From an uncultured Bacteroidales bacterium (lineage in GTDB: Bacteria > Bacteroidota > Bacteroidia > Bacteroidales > Paludibacteraceae): 64,000 bases of DNA. Location of the stretch: contig CADCBB010000011.1 of NCBI GenBank assembly GCA_902799555.1, positions 1 through 64,000 on the forward strand, in the 5' to 3' direction. Position 1 is the first letter of the stretch. Each line of letters begins with the position of its first letter. The notes beneath the pieces are model-generated. The model saw nothing but the letters and a program-made list of their open reading frames with translations. It ran no database searches and had not been told where the DNA came from. A program made the position numbers and the translations under genes. Positions 7,557 to 15,791 of the stretch are shown here, piece after piece.

Positions 7557-10500
7557 ATGAAAAACATTTTCATAGATAAGAACGTGATGGCGATCTCGAT
7601 AGCTATCGTCATCATGATGATCGGTTTTATCTGCCTGAACACCTTACCGGTGGAGCAGTACCCGAATATCGCACCTCCGACGGTCGATGTATCCACATCG
7701 TATACGGGTGCAGATGCCAATACCTGTATGAAATCGGTGATCCAGCCATTAGAGGAGCAGATCAACGGTGTACAGGACATGACGTATATGACCGCAACCG
7801 CCTCCTCGACAGGCGACGTGTCCATCACCGTGTATTTCAAGCAGGGTACGGACCCAGATTTGGCGGCAGTGAACGTTCAGAACCGTGTATCGCAAGCGGA
7901 GGCTTTGCTGCCGGCAGACGTGCTGCAAACCGGTGTAACAGTGAGCAAACGTCAGAATAGTATCTTACAGATAGCCGGCTTGAAATCGACCGACGGCAAG
8001 TACGATGCAGATTTCATATCGAACTATATCGACATCAACGTCAAGCCTCGTCTGCTGCGTATCACAGGTGTAGGTAACGTAAGTAACTTAGGAAACACGT
8101 ACGCGCTGCGCGTATGGATGAAGCCGGATCAGATGGCGCAGTATGGCCTCGAACCGAGCGACATATCCAATGCCATCTCGTCGCAGAGTTTCGTGACCTC
8201 GACCGGTACCCTCGGCCAGCAGTCCGAGAACGCGTATCAGTACCCGATGGAGTACAAGGGAACGCTCAAGAGCATCGAGGAATTTGAGAATATCGTACTT
8301 CGTACGACAGAGGGCGGAAACGTACTGTATCTGAAGGATGTAGCGACCGTTGAGATCGGCGCGAAGAGCTACACCATGACCTCGAATATCGACGGTATGC
8401 CGGGTGTGTTCTACCTCGTCAATCAGTCCCCGGGCGCGAATGCCACCCTGGTGAACCAGCAGATCGATGAGCTCTATAAGCAACTCGAACCTACCCTGCC
8501 GGCAGGACTGGAGTTCGTGACTCTGGAGACGAGTAATGACTTCCTTTTTGCCGCGATCCATAATGTGGTAGAGACGCTGGTCATCGCGATCCTGCTGGTG
8601 ATCCTGGTGGTTTATTTCTTCCTGCAGAACTGGAAAGCGACCCTCATCCCGTCTATCTCGATCATCGTGTCGCTACTCGGTACATTCGCCATCGTGCGTA
8701 TGGCCGGTTTCTCGCTGAATATCCTGACGCTCTTCGCCCTCGTCCTTGCCATCGGTACGGTCGTCGATGATGCGATCGTCGTCGTCGAAGCCGTGATGGC
8801 GAAGTTGGAGACGGGTAAGATGAAAGGCAACCCGAAAGAGCAAGCTATTCAGGCGACGCGCGAGGCGATGAGTGAAGTGTCTGTAGCCGTTATCTCCTGT
8901 ACGCTGGTCTTCATGGCGGTGTTCATCCCGGTGACCTTCATGGGCGGAACGAGCGGTACGTTCTTCACCCAGTTCGGTATCACGATTGCCGGTTCGGTAG
9001 GCCTATCCTGTGTCTGCGCGTTGGTACTCTGTCCGGCGCTGTGCGCGATCCTGATGCGTCCGAATGAACCGGGTACTGCCCAACGGAAGGGTATTGACTA
9101 TTATACCAAACTGGCGTATGAGGCCAGTTATACGGCGATCTTAGGTAAGTACAAAAGAGCAGTGGAGAAATACCTGAAACGTCCGTGGTTGTCGTTTGCG
9201 CTGTTAGGCGGCGCGATTGTACTGATGGTGCTCTTTATGAAGATCCTGCCTTCGGGTCTGGTGCCGCAAGAGGACCAGGGTGTGATCATGTGCGAGGTGC
9301 TTATGCCGGAAGGCGCGACGCTCCATGAGAACACAGAGATCATGAAGCAGGTGGAGGAGAAAGTGAAAGCGATCCCGGAGTTGGAGAGTTACGGTCTTTG
9401 TAGCGGTTATGGTCTGCTATCCTCTGCCGGATCGAGCTACGCCACCCTCATCATTCGTCTGAAGAATTGGGACGACCGTCCGGGCTTCAAGCACTATATC
9501 GACCGGGTGATGTATATGTTCTACCTCGACTGCCAGAGCATCAAGAACGCGCAAGTGATGCCGTTCCAGATGCCGCAGATCCCGGGCTACGGTACATCGA
9601 ACGGTATCGACCTGCAGGTGCAGGACAAGAGCGACGGCGATTTGAGTGATTTCGGCAACAAGACGAATACTTTCTTGGCGAAGTTACAAGAGCGTCCGGA
9701 GATCAGCAATGCGATGTCCACGTACTCGGAGCGTTTCCCGAAATACAAGGTACATGTCGATCCGATCCAGTGTGAGCGTGCCGGTACGACCGCCAGAGCG
9801 GTGCTTAACCTGTTGGGCTCGTACTGCGGCGGTTCGTATGTGGGTAACTTCAACCAGTTCAGTAAGGTCTATCAGATCCTGCTGGGCGCCGCGCCGGAGT
9901 ACCGGCTCGATCCCTCGTCGCTGAACAACATGTATATCAGGGTGAAGGGAAACAAGATGGCGCCTCTCTCGCAATTCATCACGCTGGAGGAAGTAGTCGG
10001 TTCGTCGTCCACCAAGCATTTCAACCTCTATCAGTCGATCTCCTGTTCTGTAACGCCGGGTAACGGTTATTCGGAAGCAGAGGCGCACCAAGTGATCGCA
10101 GAGGTCTTTAAAGAGACGATGCCTACCTACTGCACCTACGAGTACGGCTCGATGTCGCGTGAGGTAGAGGAGAGCGCGAAGAGCAATATGACCGTACTGA
10201 TCTACCTGATCTGTATCATCCTGATTTACTTAATTTTAGGTTCGCTCTATAATAGTTGGTTAACGCCATTCGCCGTCCTGCTGAGTGTACCGTTCGGCCT
10301 AATGGGTTCGTTCCTTTTCTCCTGGGTAGGCAATAAGATAGGTCTACCGGGCATGGAGAATAACATCTACCTGCAGACTGGTGTGATCATGCTGATCGGT
10401 CTATTGGCGAAGACAGCGATCCTGATCACCGAGTTCGCGGCAGAGCGTCGCAAGCAAGGACTGAGCATTGTCGATGCCGCACTCGAGGCATGTAAAGACC

Positions 10501-10763
10501 GTCTGCGTCCGATTCTGATGACCGTCATTACGATGATCGTCGGTATGATTCCGCTGGTTATCGCCGGTGGTGCCGGTGCGAACGGAAACCGCGCGCTCGC
10601 CCTCGGTGTTGTAGGCGGTATGAGTATCGGAACGCTGGCACTCGTGTTCGTCGTTCCCGCCTTCTTCATCGTCTTCCAGACGCTGGAGGAGAAGGTGAAA
10701 GGAAAGCCAATAGTCGAAAGTCAAAAGTCAAAAGTCGAAAGCGGAGAGGAGGAAGAGCAATGA
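7557..10763 (+). CDS. RND multidrug efflux pump, HAE1 family (AcrB/MexB type)
   Basis: Inner-membrane proton/drug antiporter of 1068 residues, normal family length. It opens MKNIFIDKNVMAISIAIVIM, the first transmembrane helix, followed by the PVEQYPNIAPP and YTGADANT porter motifs. The helix-4 proton relay is intact as GTVVDDAIVVVEAV, with two adjacent Asp residues near 405. The six-helix repeat architecture with two large periplasmic loops is clear, including a terminal block GTLALVFVVPAFFIVFQTLEE. The last about 19 residues (IVESQKSKVESGEEEEQ) come from a heptad repeat at 10708-10742 rather than from family-conserved sequence. The gene overlaps the channel gene by 4 nt. Confidence 0.96.
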   Translation: MKNIFIDKNVMAISIAIVIMMIGFICLNTLPVEQYPNIAPPTVDVSTSYTGADANTCMKSVIQPLEEQINGVQDMTYMTATASSTGDVSITVYFKQGTDPDLAAVNVQNRVSQAEALLPADVLQTGVTVSKRQNSILQIAGLKSTDGKYDADFISNYIDINVKPRLLRITGVGNVSNLGNTYALRVWMKPDQMAQYGLEPSDISNAISSQSFVTSTGTLGQQSENAYQYPMEYKGTLKSIEEFENIVLRTTEGGNVLYLKDVATVEIGAKSYTMTSNIDGMPGVFYLVNQSPGANATLVNQQIDELYKQLEPTLPAGLEFVTLETSNDFLFAAIHNVVETLVIAILLVILVVYFFLQNWKATLIPSISIIVSLLGTFAIVRMAGFSLNILTLFALVLAIGTVVDDAIVVVEAVMAKLETGKMKGNPKEQAIQATREAMSEVSVAVISCTLVFMAVFIPVTFMGGTSGTFFTQFGITIAGSVGLSCVCALVLCPALCAILMRPNEPGTAQRKGIDYYTKLAYEASYTAILGKYKRAVEKYLKRPWLSFALLGGAIVLMVLFMKILPSGLVPQEDQGVIMCEVLMPEGATLHENTEIMKQVEEKVKAIPELESYGLCSGYGLLSSAGSSYATLIIRLKNWDDRPGFKHYIDRVMYMFYLDCQSIKNAQVMPFQMPQIPGYGTSNGIDLQVQDKSDGDLSDFGNKTNTFLAKLQERPEISNAMSTYSERFPKYKVHVDPIQCERAGTTARAVLNLLGSYCGGSYVGNFNQFSKVYQILLGAAPEYRLDPSSLNNMYIRVKGNKMAPLSQFITLEEVVGSSSTKHFNLYQSISCSVTPGNGYSEAEAHQVIAEVFKETMPTYCTYEYGSMSREVEESAKSNMTVLIYLICIILIYLILGSLYNSWLTPFAVLLSVPFGLMGSFLFSWVGNKIGLPGMENNIYLQTGVIMLIGLLAKTAILITEFAAERRKQGLSIVDAALEACKDRLRPILMTVITMIVGMIPLVIAGGAGANGNRALALGVVGGMSIGTLALVFVVPAFFIVFQTLEEKVKGKPIVESQKSKVESGEEEEQ
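10708..10742. repeat. Heptad repeat inside the RND pump C-terminus
   Basis: Units of gtcaaaa/gtcgaaa, read in frame, give the peptide IVESQKSKVES at the extreme C-terminus of the pump, in the cytoplasmic tail. Confidence 0.75.
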
Positions 10764-12142
10764 AAAAGGTTTTATGTATCGCGCTATGCGCGATGATGTG
10801 TTCGTGCGGCGTGTATAAGAAATACCAATCGCAGACGGAGGCGCCGAAGGACCTGTACGGCACGGGAGACTCGATCGCGCAAGCAATGAACGAATCGTCA
10901 ATCGCTTCGATCTCCTGGCGGGAGTTCTTCGCGGATCCGATCTTACAGCAACTCATCGACTCGGCTTTGGCGCGTAATACGGACATGGCTTCCGCACGTC
11001 TGGCCGTAGAGCAGGCGCAAGCGAGCCTGACAGCTGCCAAGTGGGCGTTTGTTCCTTCGCTGAGTCTCAATCCGCAGGGAAACATCTCGACAACGATGTT
11101 CGGTGCTGCCGGTAAGGGCACGGGCCCGGGGTATTCGTACAGCGTGCCGTTGCAGCTGGACTGGAACATCGGCATATCCGGTTCGCTGATCGTCAATAAG
11201 CGTAAGACGCAAGCCATCCTGGAGCAGGCGAAAGCCTCCCGGGAAGCGACGCAAGCGAACCTGATCTCGACTGTGGCGCAGGAGTATTTCCAGCTATTGA
11301 TGCTGGATAAGCAATTGGAGATCCTGGTGAAGACCGATAGCCTGTGGGACGTGTCGTTAGAGACCGAGAAAGCGCTGTGGGAGAACGGCCAGGCCTACTC
11401 GACGGCGGTGAACCAGATGGAGAGTTCGAACCTGAGCGTGAAGACGCAGATCATTGATACGCGTCGTAGTATCCTATCCACGGAGAACGAGATCTGCAAG
11501 TTGCTGCACATGACGCCGCAGGCTATCCAACGCAATAAATGGGGCGATTACACCCTACCCGAGCGCTTCAGCACCGGTGTGCCGGCGGTTCTGCTGGAGA
11601 ATCGTCCGGACATCAAAGCGGCGGATCAGGCTTTGGCCGAAGCGTTCTATAACACCGCAGCAGCCCGCGCGCAGTTCTATCCGTCTTTCTCCTTGGCGGG
11701 CTTGTTAGGATGGACAAACAACGCCGGTGTAATCGCTAACCCGGGTGCGTTGCTGATGCAACTCGCCGCATCGCTCACCCAACCGATCTTCGCGGCCGGT
11801 AAGTTAACCGCCCAACTCAAGATCGCCAAGTACAACCAAGAGGACAAGTTGAACCAGTACGTACAGACGGTACTGGAGGCCGGAAACCAAGTGAATGAAG
11901 CGCTGGCGGACTGCCAAACGGCACGCGACAAGGATGCGCTGTACAAGCGTCAAGTGGAGGTGCTGCAAGATGCGTACGACGGCACGCACGAGCTGATGAA
12001 CAACGGCAAGGCCAGCTATCTGGAGGTGTTGACCGCACAGGAATCGCTGCTGTCGGCACAGCTGAATGAAGCATCGAACCTGTACAACGGAGCGATCTCG
12101 TTGATCGGTCTATATATCGCCTTAGGCGGCGCAGTGCAATAA
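10760..12142 (+). CDS. Outer-membrane efflux channel lipoprotein (TolC/OprM, NodT family)
   Basis: The exit duct of the tripartite pump. The 460-residue protein begins with a lipoprotein signal ending MMCSC, so Cys16 is the likely lipidation site. Two homologous OEP repeats are visible, each with the helical coiled-coil signature: LARNTDMASARLAVEQAQASL in the first half and RPDIKAADQALAEAFYNTAAAR in the second (each quoted as landmarks). The start codon overlaps the pump stop as ATGA, implying translational coupling. It ends 2 nt before the converging tyrosine phosphatase gene with no clear terminator between them. Confidence 0.94.
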   Translation: MKKVLCIALCAMMCSCGVYKKYQSQTEAPKDLYGTGDSIAQAMNESSIASISWREFFADPILQQLIDSALARNTDMASARLAVEQAQASLTAAKWAFVPSLSLNPQGNISTTMFGAAGKGTGPGYSYSVPLQLDWNIGISGSLIVNKRKTQAILEQAKASREATQANLISTVAQEYFQLLMLDKQLEILVKTDSLWDVSLETEKALWENGQAYSTAVNQMESSNLSVKTQIIDTRRSILSTENEICKLLHMTPQAIQRNKWGDYTLPERFSTGVPAVLLENRPDIKAADQALAEAFYNTAAARAQFYPSFSLAGLLGWTNNAGVIANPGALLMQLAASLTQPIFAAGKLTAQLKIAKYNQEDKLNQYVQTVLEAGNQVNEALADCQTARDKDALYKRQVEVLQDAYDGTHELMNNGKASYLEVLTAQESLLSAQLNEASNLYNGAISLIGLYIALGGAVQ

Positions 12143-12144
12143 GA

Positions 12145-12951
12145 TCAGAGTAAATACCGCTTGCGGAGGATTTGGATATCGTCCGGCGTGAGGCACAGGA
12201 TCTCGTGCAGATAATTGGTCATTCCTCCGTATTCGCGGTCGATGAGGTCGAGCGTGGAGATGAAGTTCGGTGTGGAGACGCCCATAAAAGCCTGGATCAC
12301 CGCCATCTCTTTCTCGCCACCGCCTCGCGCAAGGATGTCGTTATTGAGTTTGGTGACGATCGGCAGGTAGGCTTCGTTACTTAGGTCAAAATCCGCGATG
12401 ACGGTCTCCCGTTCAACCCCCAAGGCAAACATCAGAAAGGCTGCACCCCAACCGGTGCGGTCTTTTCCTTGCGCGCAATGCCATAAGATGCCGCCATCTT
12501 CCGGCGCCTCGATGATCAGGCGCAGGAAAGCGGCGTACTGCAGTTGGCTGAACTCCGACTGAATGAGCGAGGGGTACATATTCCGCGCCATGACCTGCAC
12601 CTCAGGATAGAAGGAGTAATTGACGATATGCCGGTCCAGCTCGAGGAAGGCCTCGTCCGGTATGGGTTTACCCGTCTGCTGCTCGGCGCGCATGTCGATG
12701 GTAGGCAACAGATGGTGCTGCACGCCCTCTATCTCGCGATCCGGCACCGCTTGGAACTCACCCAAGGAACGGAAATCGAAGATGCGGCAGAGGTTATACT
12801 CCGCCTTCAGCCGTGCCACATCCGCATCCGAGGCATCGTGCAGGTGGGCCGTACGCAAGAGACGATGCGGACGAATAGCCCGTCCACCCGCCGCCGGTAT
12901 ACCACCCAGATCACGGGCGTTGTCTATATGTTCGAAGATGATCTTAGCCAT
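12145..12951 (-). CDS. Tyrosine-protein phosphatase, Y_phosphatase3 family
   Basis: A 268-residue cysteine phosphatase. The N-terminal NARDLGGIPAAGGRAIRPHRLLRT-type block (DxGG and the RxxRLLR-like turn) is typical of PF13350 tyrosine/serine phosphatases. The catalytic loop is HCAQGKDRTGW near residue 157, carrying CxxGKDRTG with the nucleophile Cys and the phosphate-binding Arg. No signal peptide is seen, so it is cytoplasmic. It is the distal gene of a six-gene operon whose other members form a partner switch and an alarmone synthetase/hydrolase pair. Its substrate is unknown; a signalling protein or small phosphorylated ligand of the same operon is a reasonable inference. Confidence 0.88.
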   Translation of the reverse strand: MAKIIFEHIDNARDLGGIPAAGGRAIRPHRLLRTAHLHDASDADVARLKAEYNLCRIFDFRSLGEFQAVPDREIEGVQHHLLPTIDMRAEQQTGKPIPDEAFLELDRHIVNYSFYPEVQVMARNMYPSLIQSEFSQLQYAAFLRLIIEAPEDGGILWHCAQGKDRTGWGAAFLMFALGVERETVIADFDLSNEAYLPIVTKLNNDILARGGGEKEMAVIQAFMGVSTPNFISTLDLIDREYGGMTNYLHEILCLTPDDIQILRKRYLL

Positions 12952-12956
12952 ATGGG

Positions 12957-12991
12957 TCGTTATGACGTCATGACGTTATGACGTAATTACG
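12957..12991. repeat. Repeat phrase between phosphatase and HD genes
   Basis: Alternating tgacgtca and tgacgtta-like units, related to 7515-7552. It fills the 35-nt spacer and reaches the stop codon of the HD gene. Confidence 0.7.
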
Positions 12992-13562
12992 AGAAAACTT
13001 CATTAATCAATTTCACAAATTCCTGATAAGCGAAGGTGTCCTTGAGGTCGGAAAGGGATGCGGCGAGGCCGCGGTAGTGCCACTCGTGGGAGGCTTTGTC
13101 TTTGACATGGAAGATAGACCATAGTGCATCGCCTTGGATCTGATAATCGCGCCAGATCGCCCGCATGTTACTCAACTTGTCTCCCATGGCTACGATCTTC
13201 GCATCATGGGAAGCGGCCGCGAGACGGTCAATGGCCGCCTGTTTGCGGTCATGCCAACTGTCCTCTTCGCTCACGCCTTCGGTGAACTGATCGCTCTCCG
13301 CATGCACTAAGTCTGCCACGCGGTCGCCGAACGCTTCGCGGATCTGCTCGACGGTAACATCGGTATCTTCAATCGTATCGTGCAAAGCCGCAGCCGCCAG
13401 GAGCTCCTGGTCCGGCGTGATGGTAGCGACGATCTCTACGGCTTCCATCGGATGGACGATATAGGGAAAACCTTTCCCGCGGCGCTCCGTGTTATGGTGC
13501 GCGTTTACCGCGAAAATGATCGCGCGGTCCAATAAATCAGAGTCTAAATATTTATTTGCCAT
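12987..13562 (-). CDS. HD-domain alarmone hydrolase-like protein (MESH1/SpoT-HD type)
   Basis: A single HD domain of 191 residues matching the hydrolase half of RelA/SpoT proteins. Metal and substrate signatures are intact: GKGFPYIVHP at residues 29-38, LHDTIEDTD at 60-68 (HD plus ED), and DKLSNMR near residue 148. No synthetase or TGS/ACT domain is present, so it resembles small alarmone hydrolases that remove the 3' pyrophosphate of (p)ppGpp. An apparent synthetase partner lies two genes upstream in the same operon. The assignment to (p)ppGpp is from the family; other nucleotide substrates are possible. Confidence 0.85.
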   Translation of the reverse strand: MANKYLDSDLLDRAIIFAVNAHHNTERRGKGFPYIVHPMEAVEIVATITPDQELLAAAALHDTIEDTDVTVEQIREAFGDRVADLVHAESDQFTEGVSEEDSWHDRKQAAIDRLAAASHDAKIVAMGDKLSNMRAIWRDYQIQGDALWSIFHVKDKASHEWHYRGLAASLSDLKDTFAYQEFVKLINEVFS

Positions 13563-13576
13563 TCTTCAATCTTCAA

Positions 13577-14416
13577 TTAATACACCGTTCCTTCGAGCAT
13601 GGCACGGAATTGCGGCATCGGACAATGCGTATCGCGTTCGATCATGATGGTCTTCAGGCCGGCGTAGATCTTGACCTCTTTCATCACGGCTTCCATGTCC
13701 GCATCGGGACCGAAATACTCTGCCGCAAATCCATCCCAGAACTTAGCCGCCGTCGCATTGGACATATGATTCACCTCCATCGTCCAACTCTCATCGTTGA
13801 GGCAGCAGCAGAGGTACACCATGCCGATATCGAACATCGGATAACCGTAACAGAAATCGCCTAAGTCAATGAAATACAGCGTCCGCACGCCATCCTTCTC
13901 GGTGAAGATGCCGTTTCCGAACTGCAGATCCCCGTGGATAGCGGTGTCGGCATCCGGCGCAGCGGCAATGAAATCACGGAGTTTCTGTTTCTGCTCGGGC
14001 GTAAAATCGGGGTTGTTGTCCAGCATCTTATACAGGCGGTCCTTCACATTCTCGAACTGGGTCGTATCCACATGGGTCGCATGCAGTTTCTTGCATAACT
14101 GCGCGAATTCGCGACCGTACTCCGGTGCTTTCTCGGGGTTGTCTCCGCAGGCACGGGAATAGGATTTCTTACCCTCTACCCGACGGAAACGGATACCCAT
14201 TCGTTCGCCGTCGGTAACTAAATCACCGGGTTCAGGTGTCGGGATGCCGAGCGCATATACTTTCTTGGCCAACTCCAATTCCAAAGCGGCTGCCTCGAAA
14301 TTACGGAAGTACATCTTCATCATGATGTTCGGGTCCGTTTTATGGTTGTAACTCGCGCCGTTGGCTCCTTCGCCCGTACGCACATAGTCATTAAGGTCGA
14401 TCTTAATCGGGTTCAT
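13577..14416 (-). CDS. APH-fold phosphotransferase, TIGR02172-like
   Basis: A 279-residue aminoglycoside-phosphotransferase/choline-kinase-fold protein. The catalytic loop IHGDLQFGN (Brenner motif HGDxxxxN, near residue 159) and the metal-binding IDLGDF are both present, as is an N-terminal nucleotide-binding region with the Lys of MMKMYF. It resembles the TIGR02172 family of uncharacterised phosphotransferases. The first codon overlaps the end of the alarmone synthetase gene by 4 nt (ATGA), so the two are translationally coupled. There is no reason to call it antibiotic resistance: the context is regulatory. The substrate is unknown. Confidence 0.8.
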   Translation of the reverse strand: MNPIKIDLNDYVRTGEGANGASYNHKTDPNIMMKMYFRNFEAAALELELAKKVYALGIPTPEPGDLVTDGERMGIRFRRVEGKKSYSRACGDNPEKAPEYGREFAQLCKKLHATHVDTTQFENVKDRLYKMLDNNPDFTPEQKQKLRDFIAAAPDADTAIHGDLQFGNGIFTEKDGVRTLYFIDLGDFCYGYPMFDIGMVYLCCCLNDESWTMEVNHMSNATAAKFWDGFAAEYFGPDADMEAVMKEVKIYAGLKTIMIERDTHCPMPQFRAMLEGTVY

Positions 14417-15450
14417 AGTTGAATACTTTTTGCTAAATTAAACGTCATGTCTGCGATCGCTTCGTTCTGCGTATTATGGCCGTTGATGGCATCAAAGAAA
14501 CGCACCAAGCCCATCTTACCGCCACCGGTGGCGAGGATGCAGACGATGCAGATGTTCTGCACGCCGACGGCCGACGAGATAATATCGAGGTCGGTGTTGC
14601 CCAACTGGTGCCGCGCCAGACGATACGCATCTTCGGAGTACTGCTTCACCAAGCGCTGCACATCGCCCAAGGTCTTGCAACCGAAGGCCACGAACACAGG
14701 TAAGTACCGAATGAGCGGTACTTCCTGGATCTCCGCCTGATTGATCGCCGCGATACGCTTGTTGAGCGAGTCGAACGGCCGTGCCTGCAGGTAACTGTTG
14801 AAGGTATCACCATCCAGCAGTACGTCGTCCAGTTTACCGTTCTGCACCAACTGTTGCACGCGCCGACGGTAGTCCGTGATCTCGGAACGGATACGACTGA
14901 ACTCATCGTCCGCCATCTCGAGGATACCGGCCAGACGGTTGATACGCCTCAGATACTCACGCGGGATCTCCACGCCGGTCTTGTACCCTATATCATGGTT
15001 GATCGATGCCCAAGCGTGCTGCAGCGTGGTACGGAGTTGCAGTTCAAAACGGAAAGGAAACTCCGGCATGCGGCAGATATAATGGAGCGAGTTGTAACCG
15101 AAACTATCCAGTTGGTGCAGCATGCGCTTATCGACCGAGTTGTCCCAGTCGATCTCGAACAGCTGCTCCACGATCGCCGCGATGCGGTCCACATCATCGG
15201 TGTAGAACGTGATGATACGCCCACCGAAGATGTCGGTAATATCGCTCAAGGTAGCGTATTTGTTGCCTTTGAGCTCGAGTTTGCCTCTGAGCGACTCTTC
15301 GGTCTTGATACGCGCATCGACGGCCGTCACGAGGATGCCGTTCTTGGCCAGCGCCTCACGCAGCAAAGCCGGTATCTCTACCAGCATGCGCTCCAGTATC
15401 GGTTTCGCTTCCCGGTACTCCTCCAGGATCATCTCGCAATGCAGATCCAT
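14413..15450 (-). CDS. RelA/SpoT-domain (p)ppGpp synthetase-like protein
   Basis: A 345-residue stand-alone RelA/SpoT nucleotidyltransferase. Catalytic landmarks are DIFGGRII (residues 73-80, metal-binding Asp), SFGYNSLHYIC (116-126) and FELQLRTTLQHAWASINHD (135-153), which carries the ExQxR motif. No HD hydrolase, TGS or ACT domain is fused. Residues 200-345 form an unassigned helical C-terminal region. Transfer of pyrophosphate from ATP to GDP or GTP is the family reaction; some relatives instead target other nucleotides or tRNA, so the product needs testing. It sits between the STAS gene (2-nt gap) and the kinase-like gene (4-nt overlap). Confidence 0.87.
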   Translation of the reverse strand: MDLHCEMILEEYREAKPILERMLVEIPALLREALAKNGILVTAVDARIKTEESLRGKLELKGNKYATLSDITDIFGGRIITFYTDDVDRIAAIVEQLFEIDWDNSVDKRMLHQLDSFGYNSLHYICRMPEFPFRFELQLRTTLQHAWASINHDIGYKTGVEIPREYLRRINRLAGILEMADDEFSRIRSEITDYRRRVQQLVQNGKLDDVLLDGDTFNSYLQARPFDSLNKRIAAINQAEIQEVPLIRYLPVFVAFGCKTLGDVQRLVKQYSEDAYRLARHQLGNTDLDIISSAVGVQNICIVCILATGGGKMGLVRFFDAINGHNTQNEAIADMTFNLAKSIQL

Positions 15451-15452
15451 AC

Positions 15453-15767
15453 TTATTCGATGGTAAACAGGCTGATGAAGCCGGTCATCATGAATACTTG
15501 GCGGATATCGGCGCTGATATTACGCACGATCACCTTACTGCCGTGAGGGGTGGCTTCCTTACGAATCGAAAGGAAGATACGCAAACCACTCGAAGAGATG
15601 TACTCCAATTCGGTGCAGTCGAGAACGATCTCTTTGTTCTCCGCTTCCAACAAGGGTTTAACATCTTCGGCAGTCTGCACAGCCGCAGCCGTGTCCAAAC
15701 GACCAGAGAACTTGGCAATCACTTGGTTGCCGTTTTCTACAATTTCTGTTTTCATATATTTTACCAA
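15453..15767 (-). CDS. STAS-domain anti-sigma factor antagonist
   Basis: A single STAS domain of 104 residues, like SpoIIAA/RsbV. The segment EYISSSGLRIFLS carries the conserved serine normally phosphorylated by an HATPase anti-sigma kinase and dephosphorylated by a PP2C phosphatase. Both partner domains are in the adjacent upstream gene, so a complete phospho-switch is encoded. An internal ATG at 15755 is an alternative start that removes four residues. No sigma factor gene is adjacent, so the regulated target is unknown. It could be a sigma factor elsewhere or one of the enzymes in this operon. Confidence 0.9.
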   Translation of the reverse strand: MVKYMKTEIVENGNQVIAKFSGRLDTAAAVQTAEDVKPLLEAENKEIVLDCTELEYISSSGLRIFLSIRKEATPHGSKVIVRNISADIRQVFMMTGFISLFTIE

Positions 15768-15791
15768 TTACAAATGACCAATTACAAATTC
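15764..15791. repeat. Heptad repeat between SpoIIE-like and STAS genes
   Basis: Units ccaatta, caaatga, ccaatta, caaattc span the 14-nt gene gap. They include the stop and last codons (VKNL) of the upstream phosphatase gene. Confidence 0.8.

Noticed and set aside
13577-14416. Aminoglycoside resistance gene
   Set aside because: Only the general kinase fold is shared. The operon is regulatory, with no resistance or mobility genes around it.
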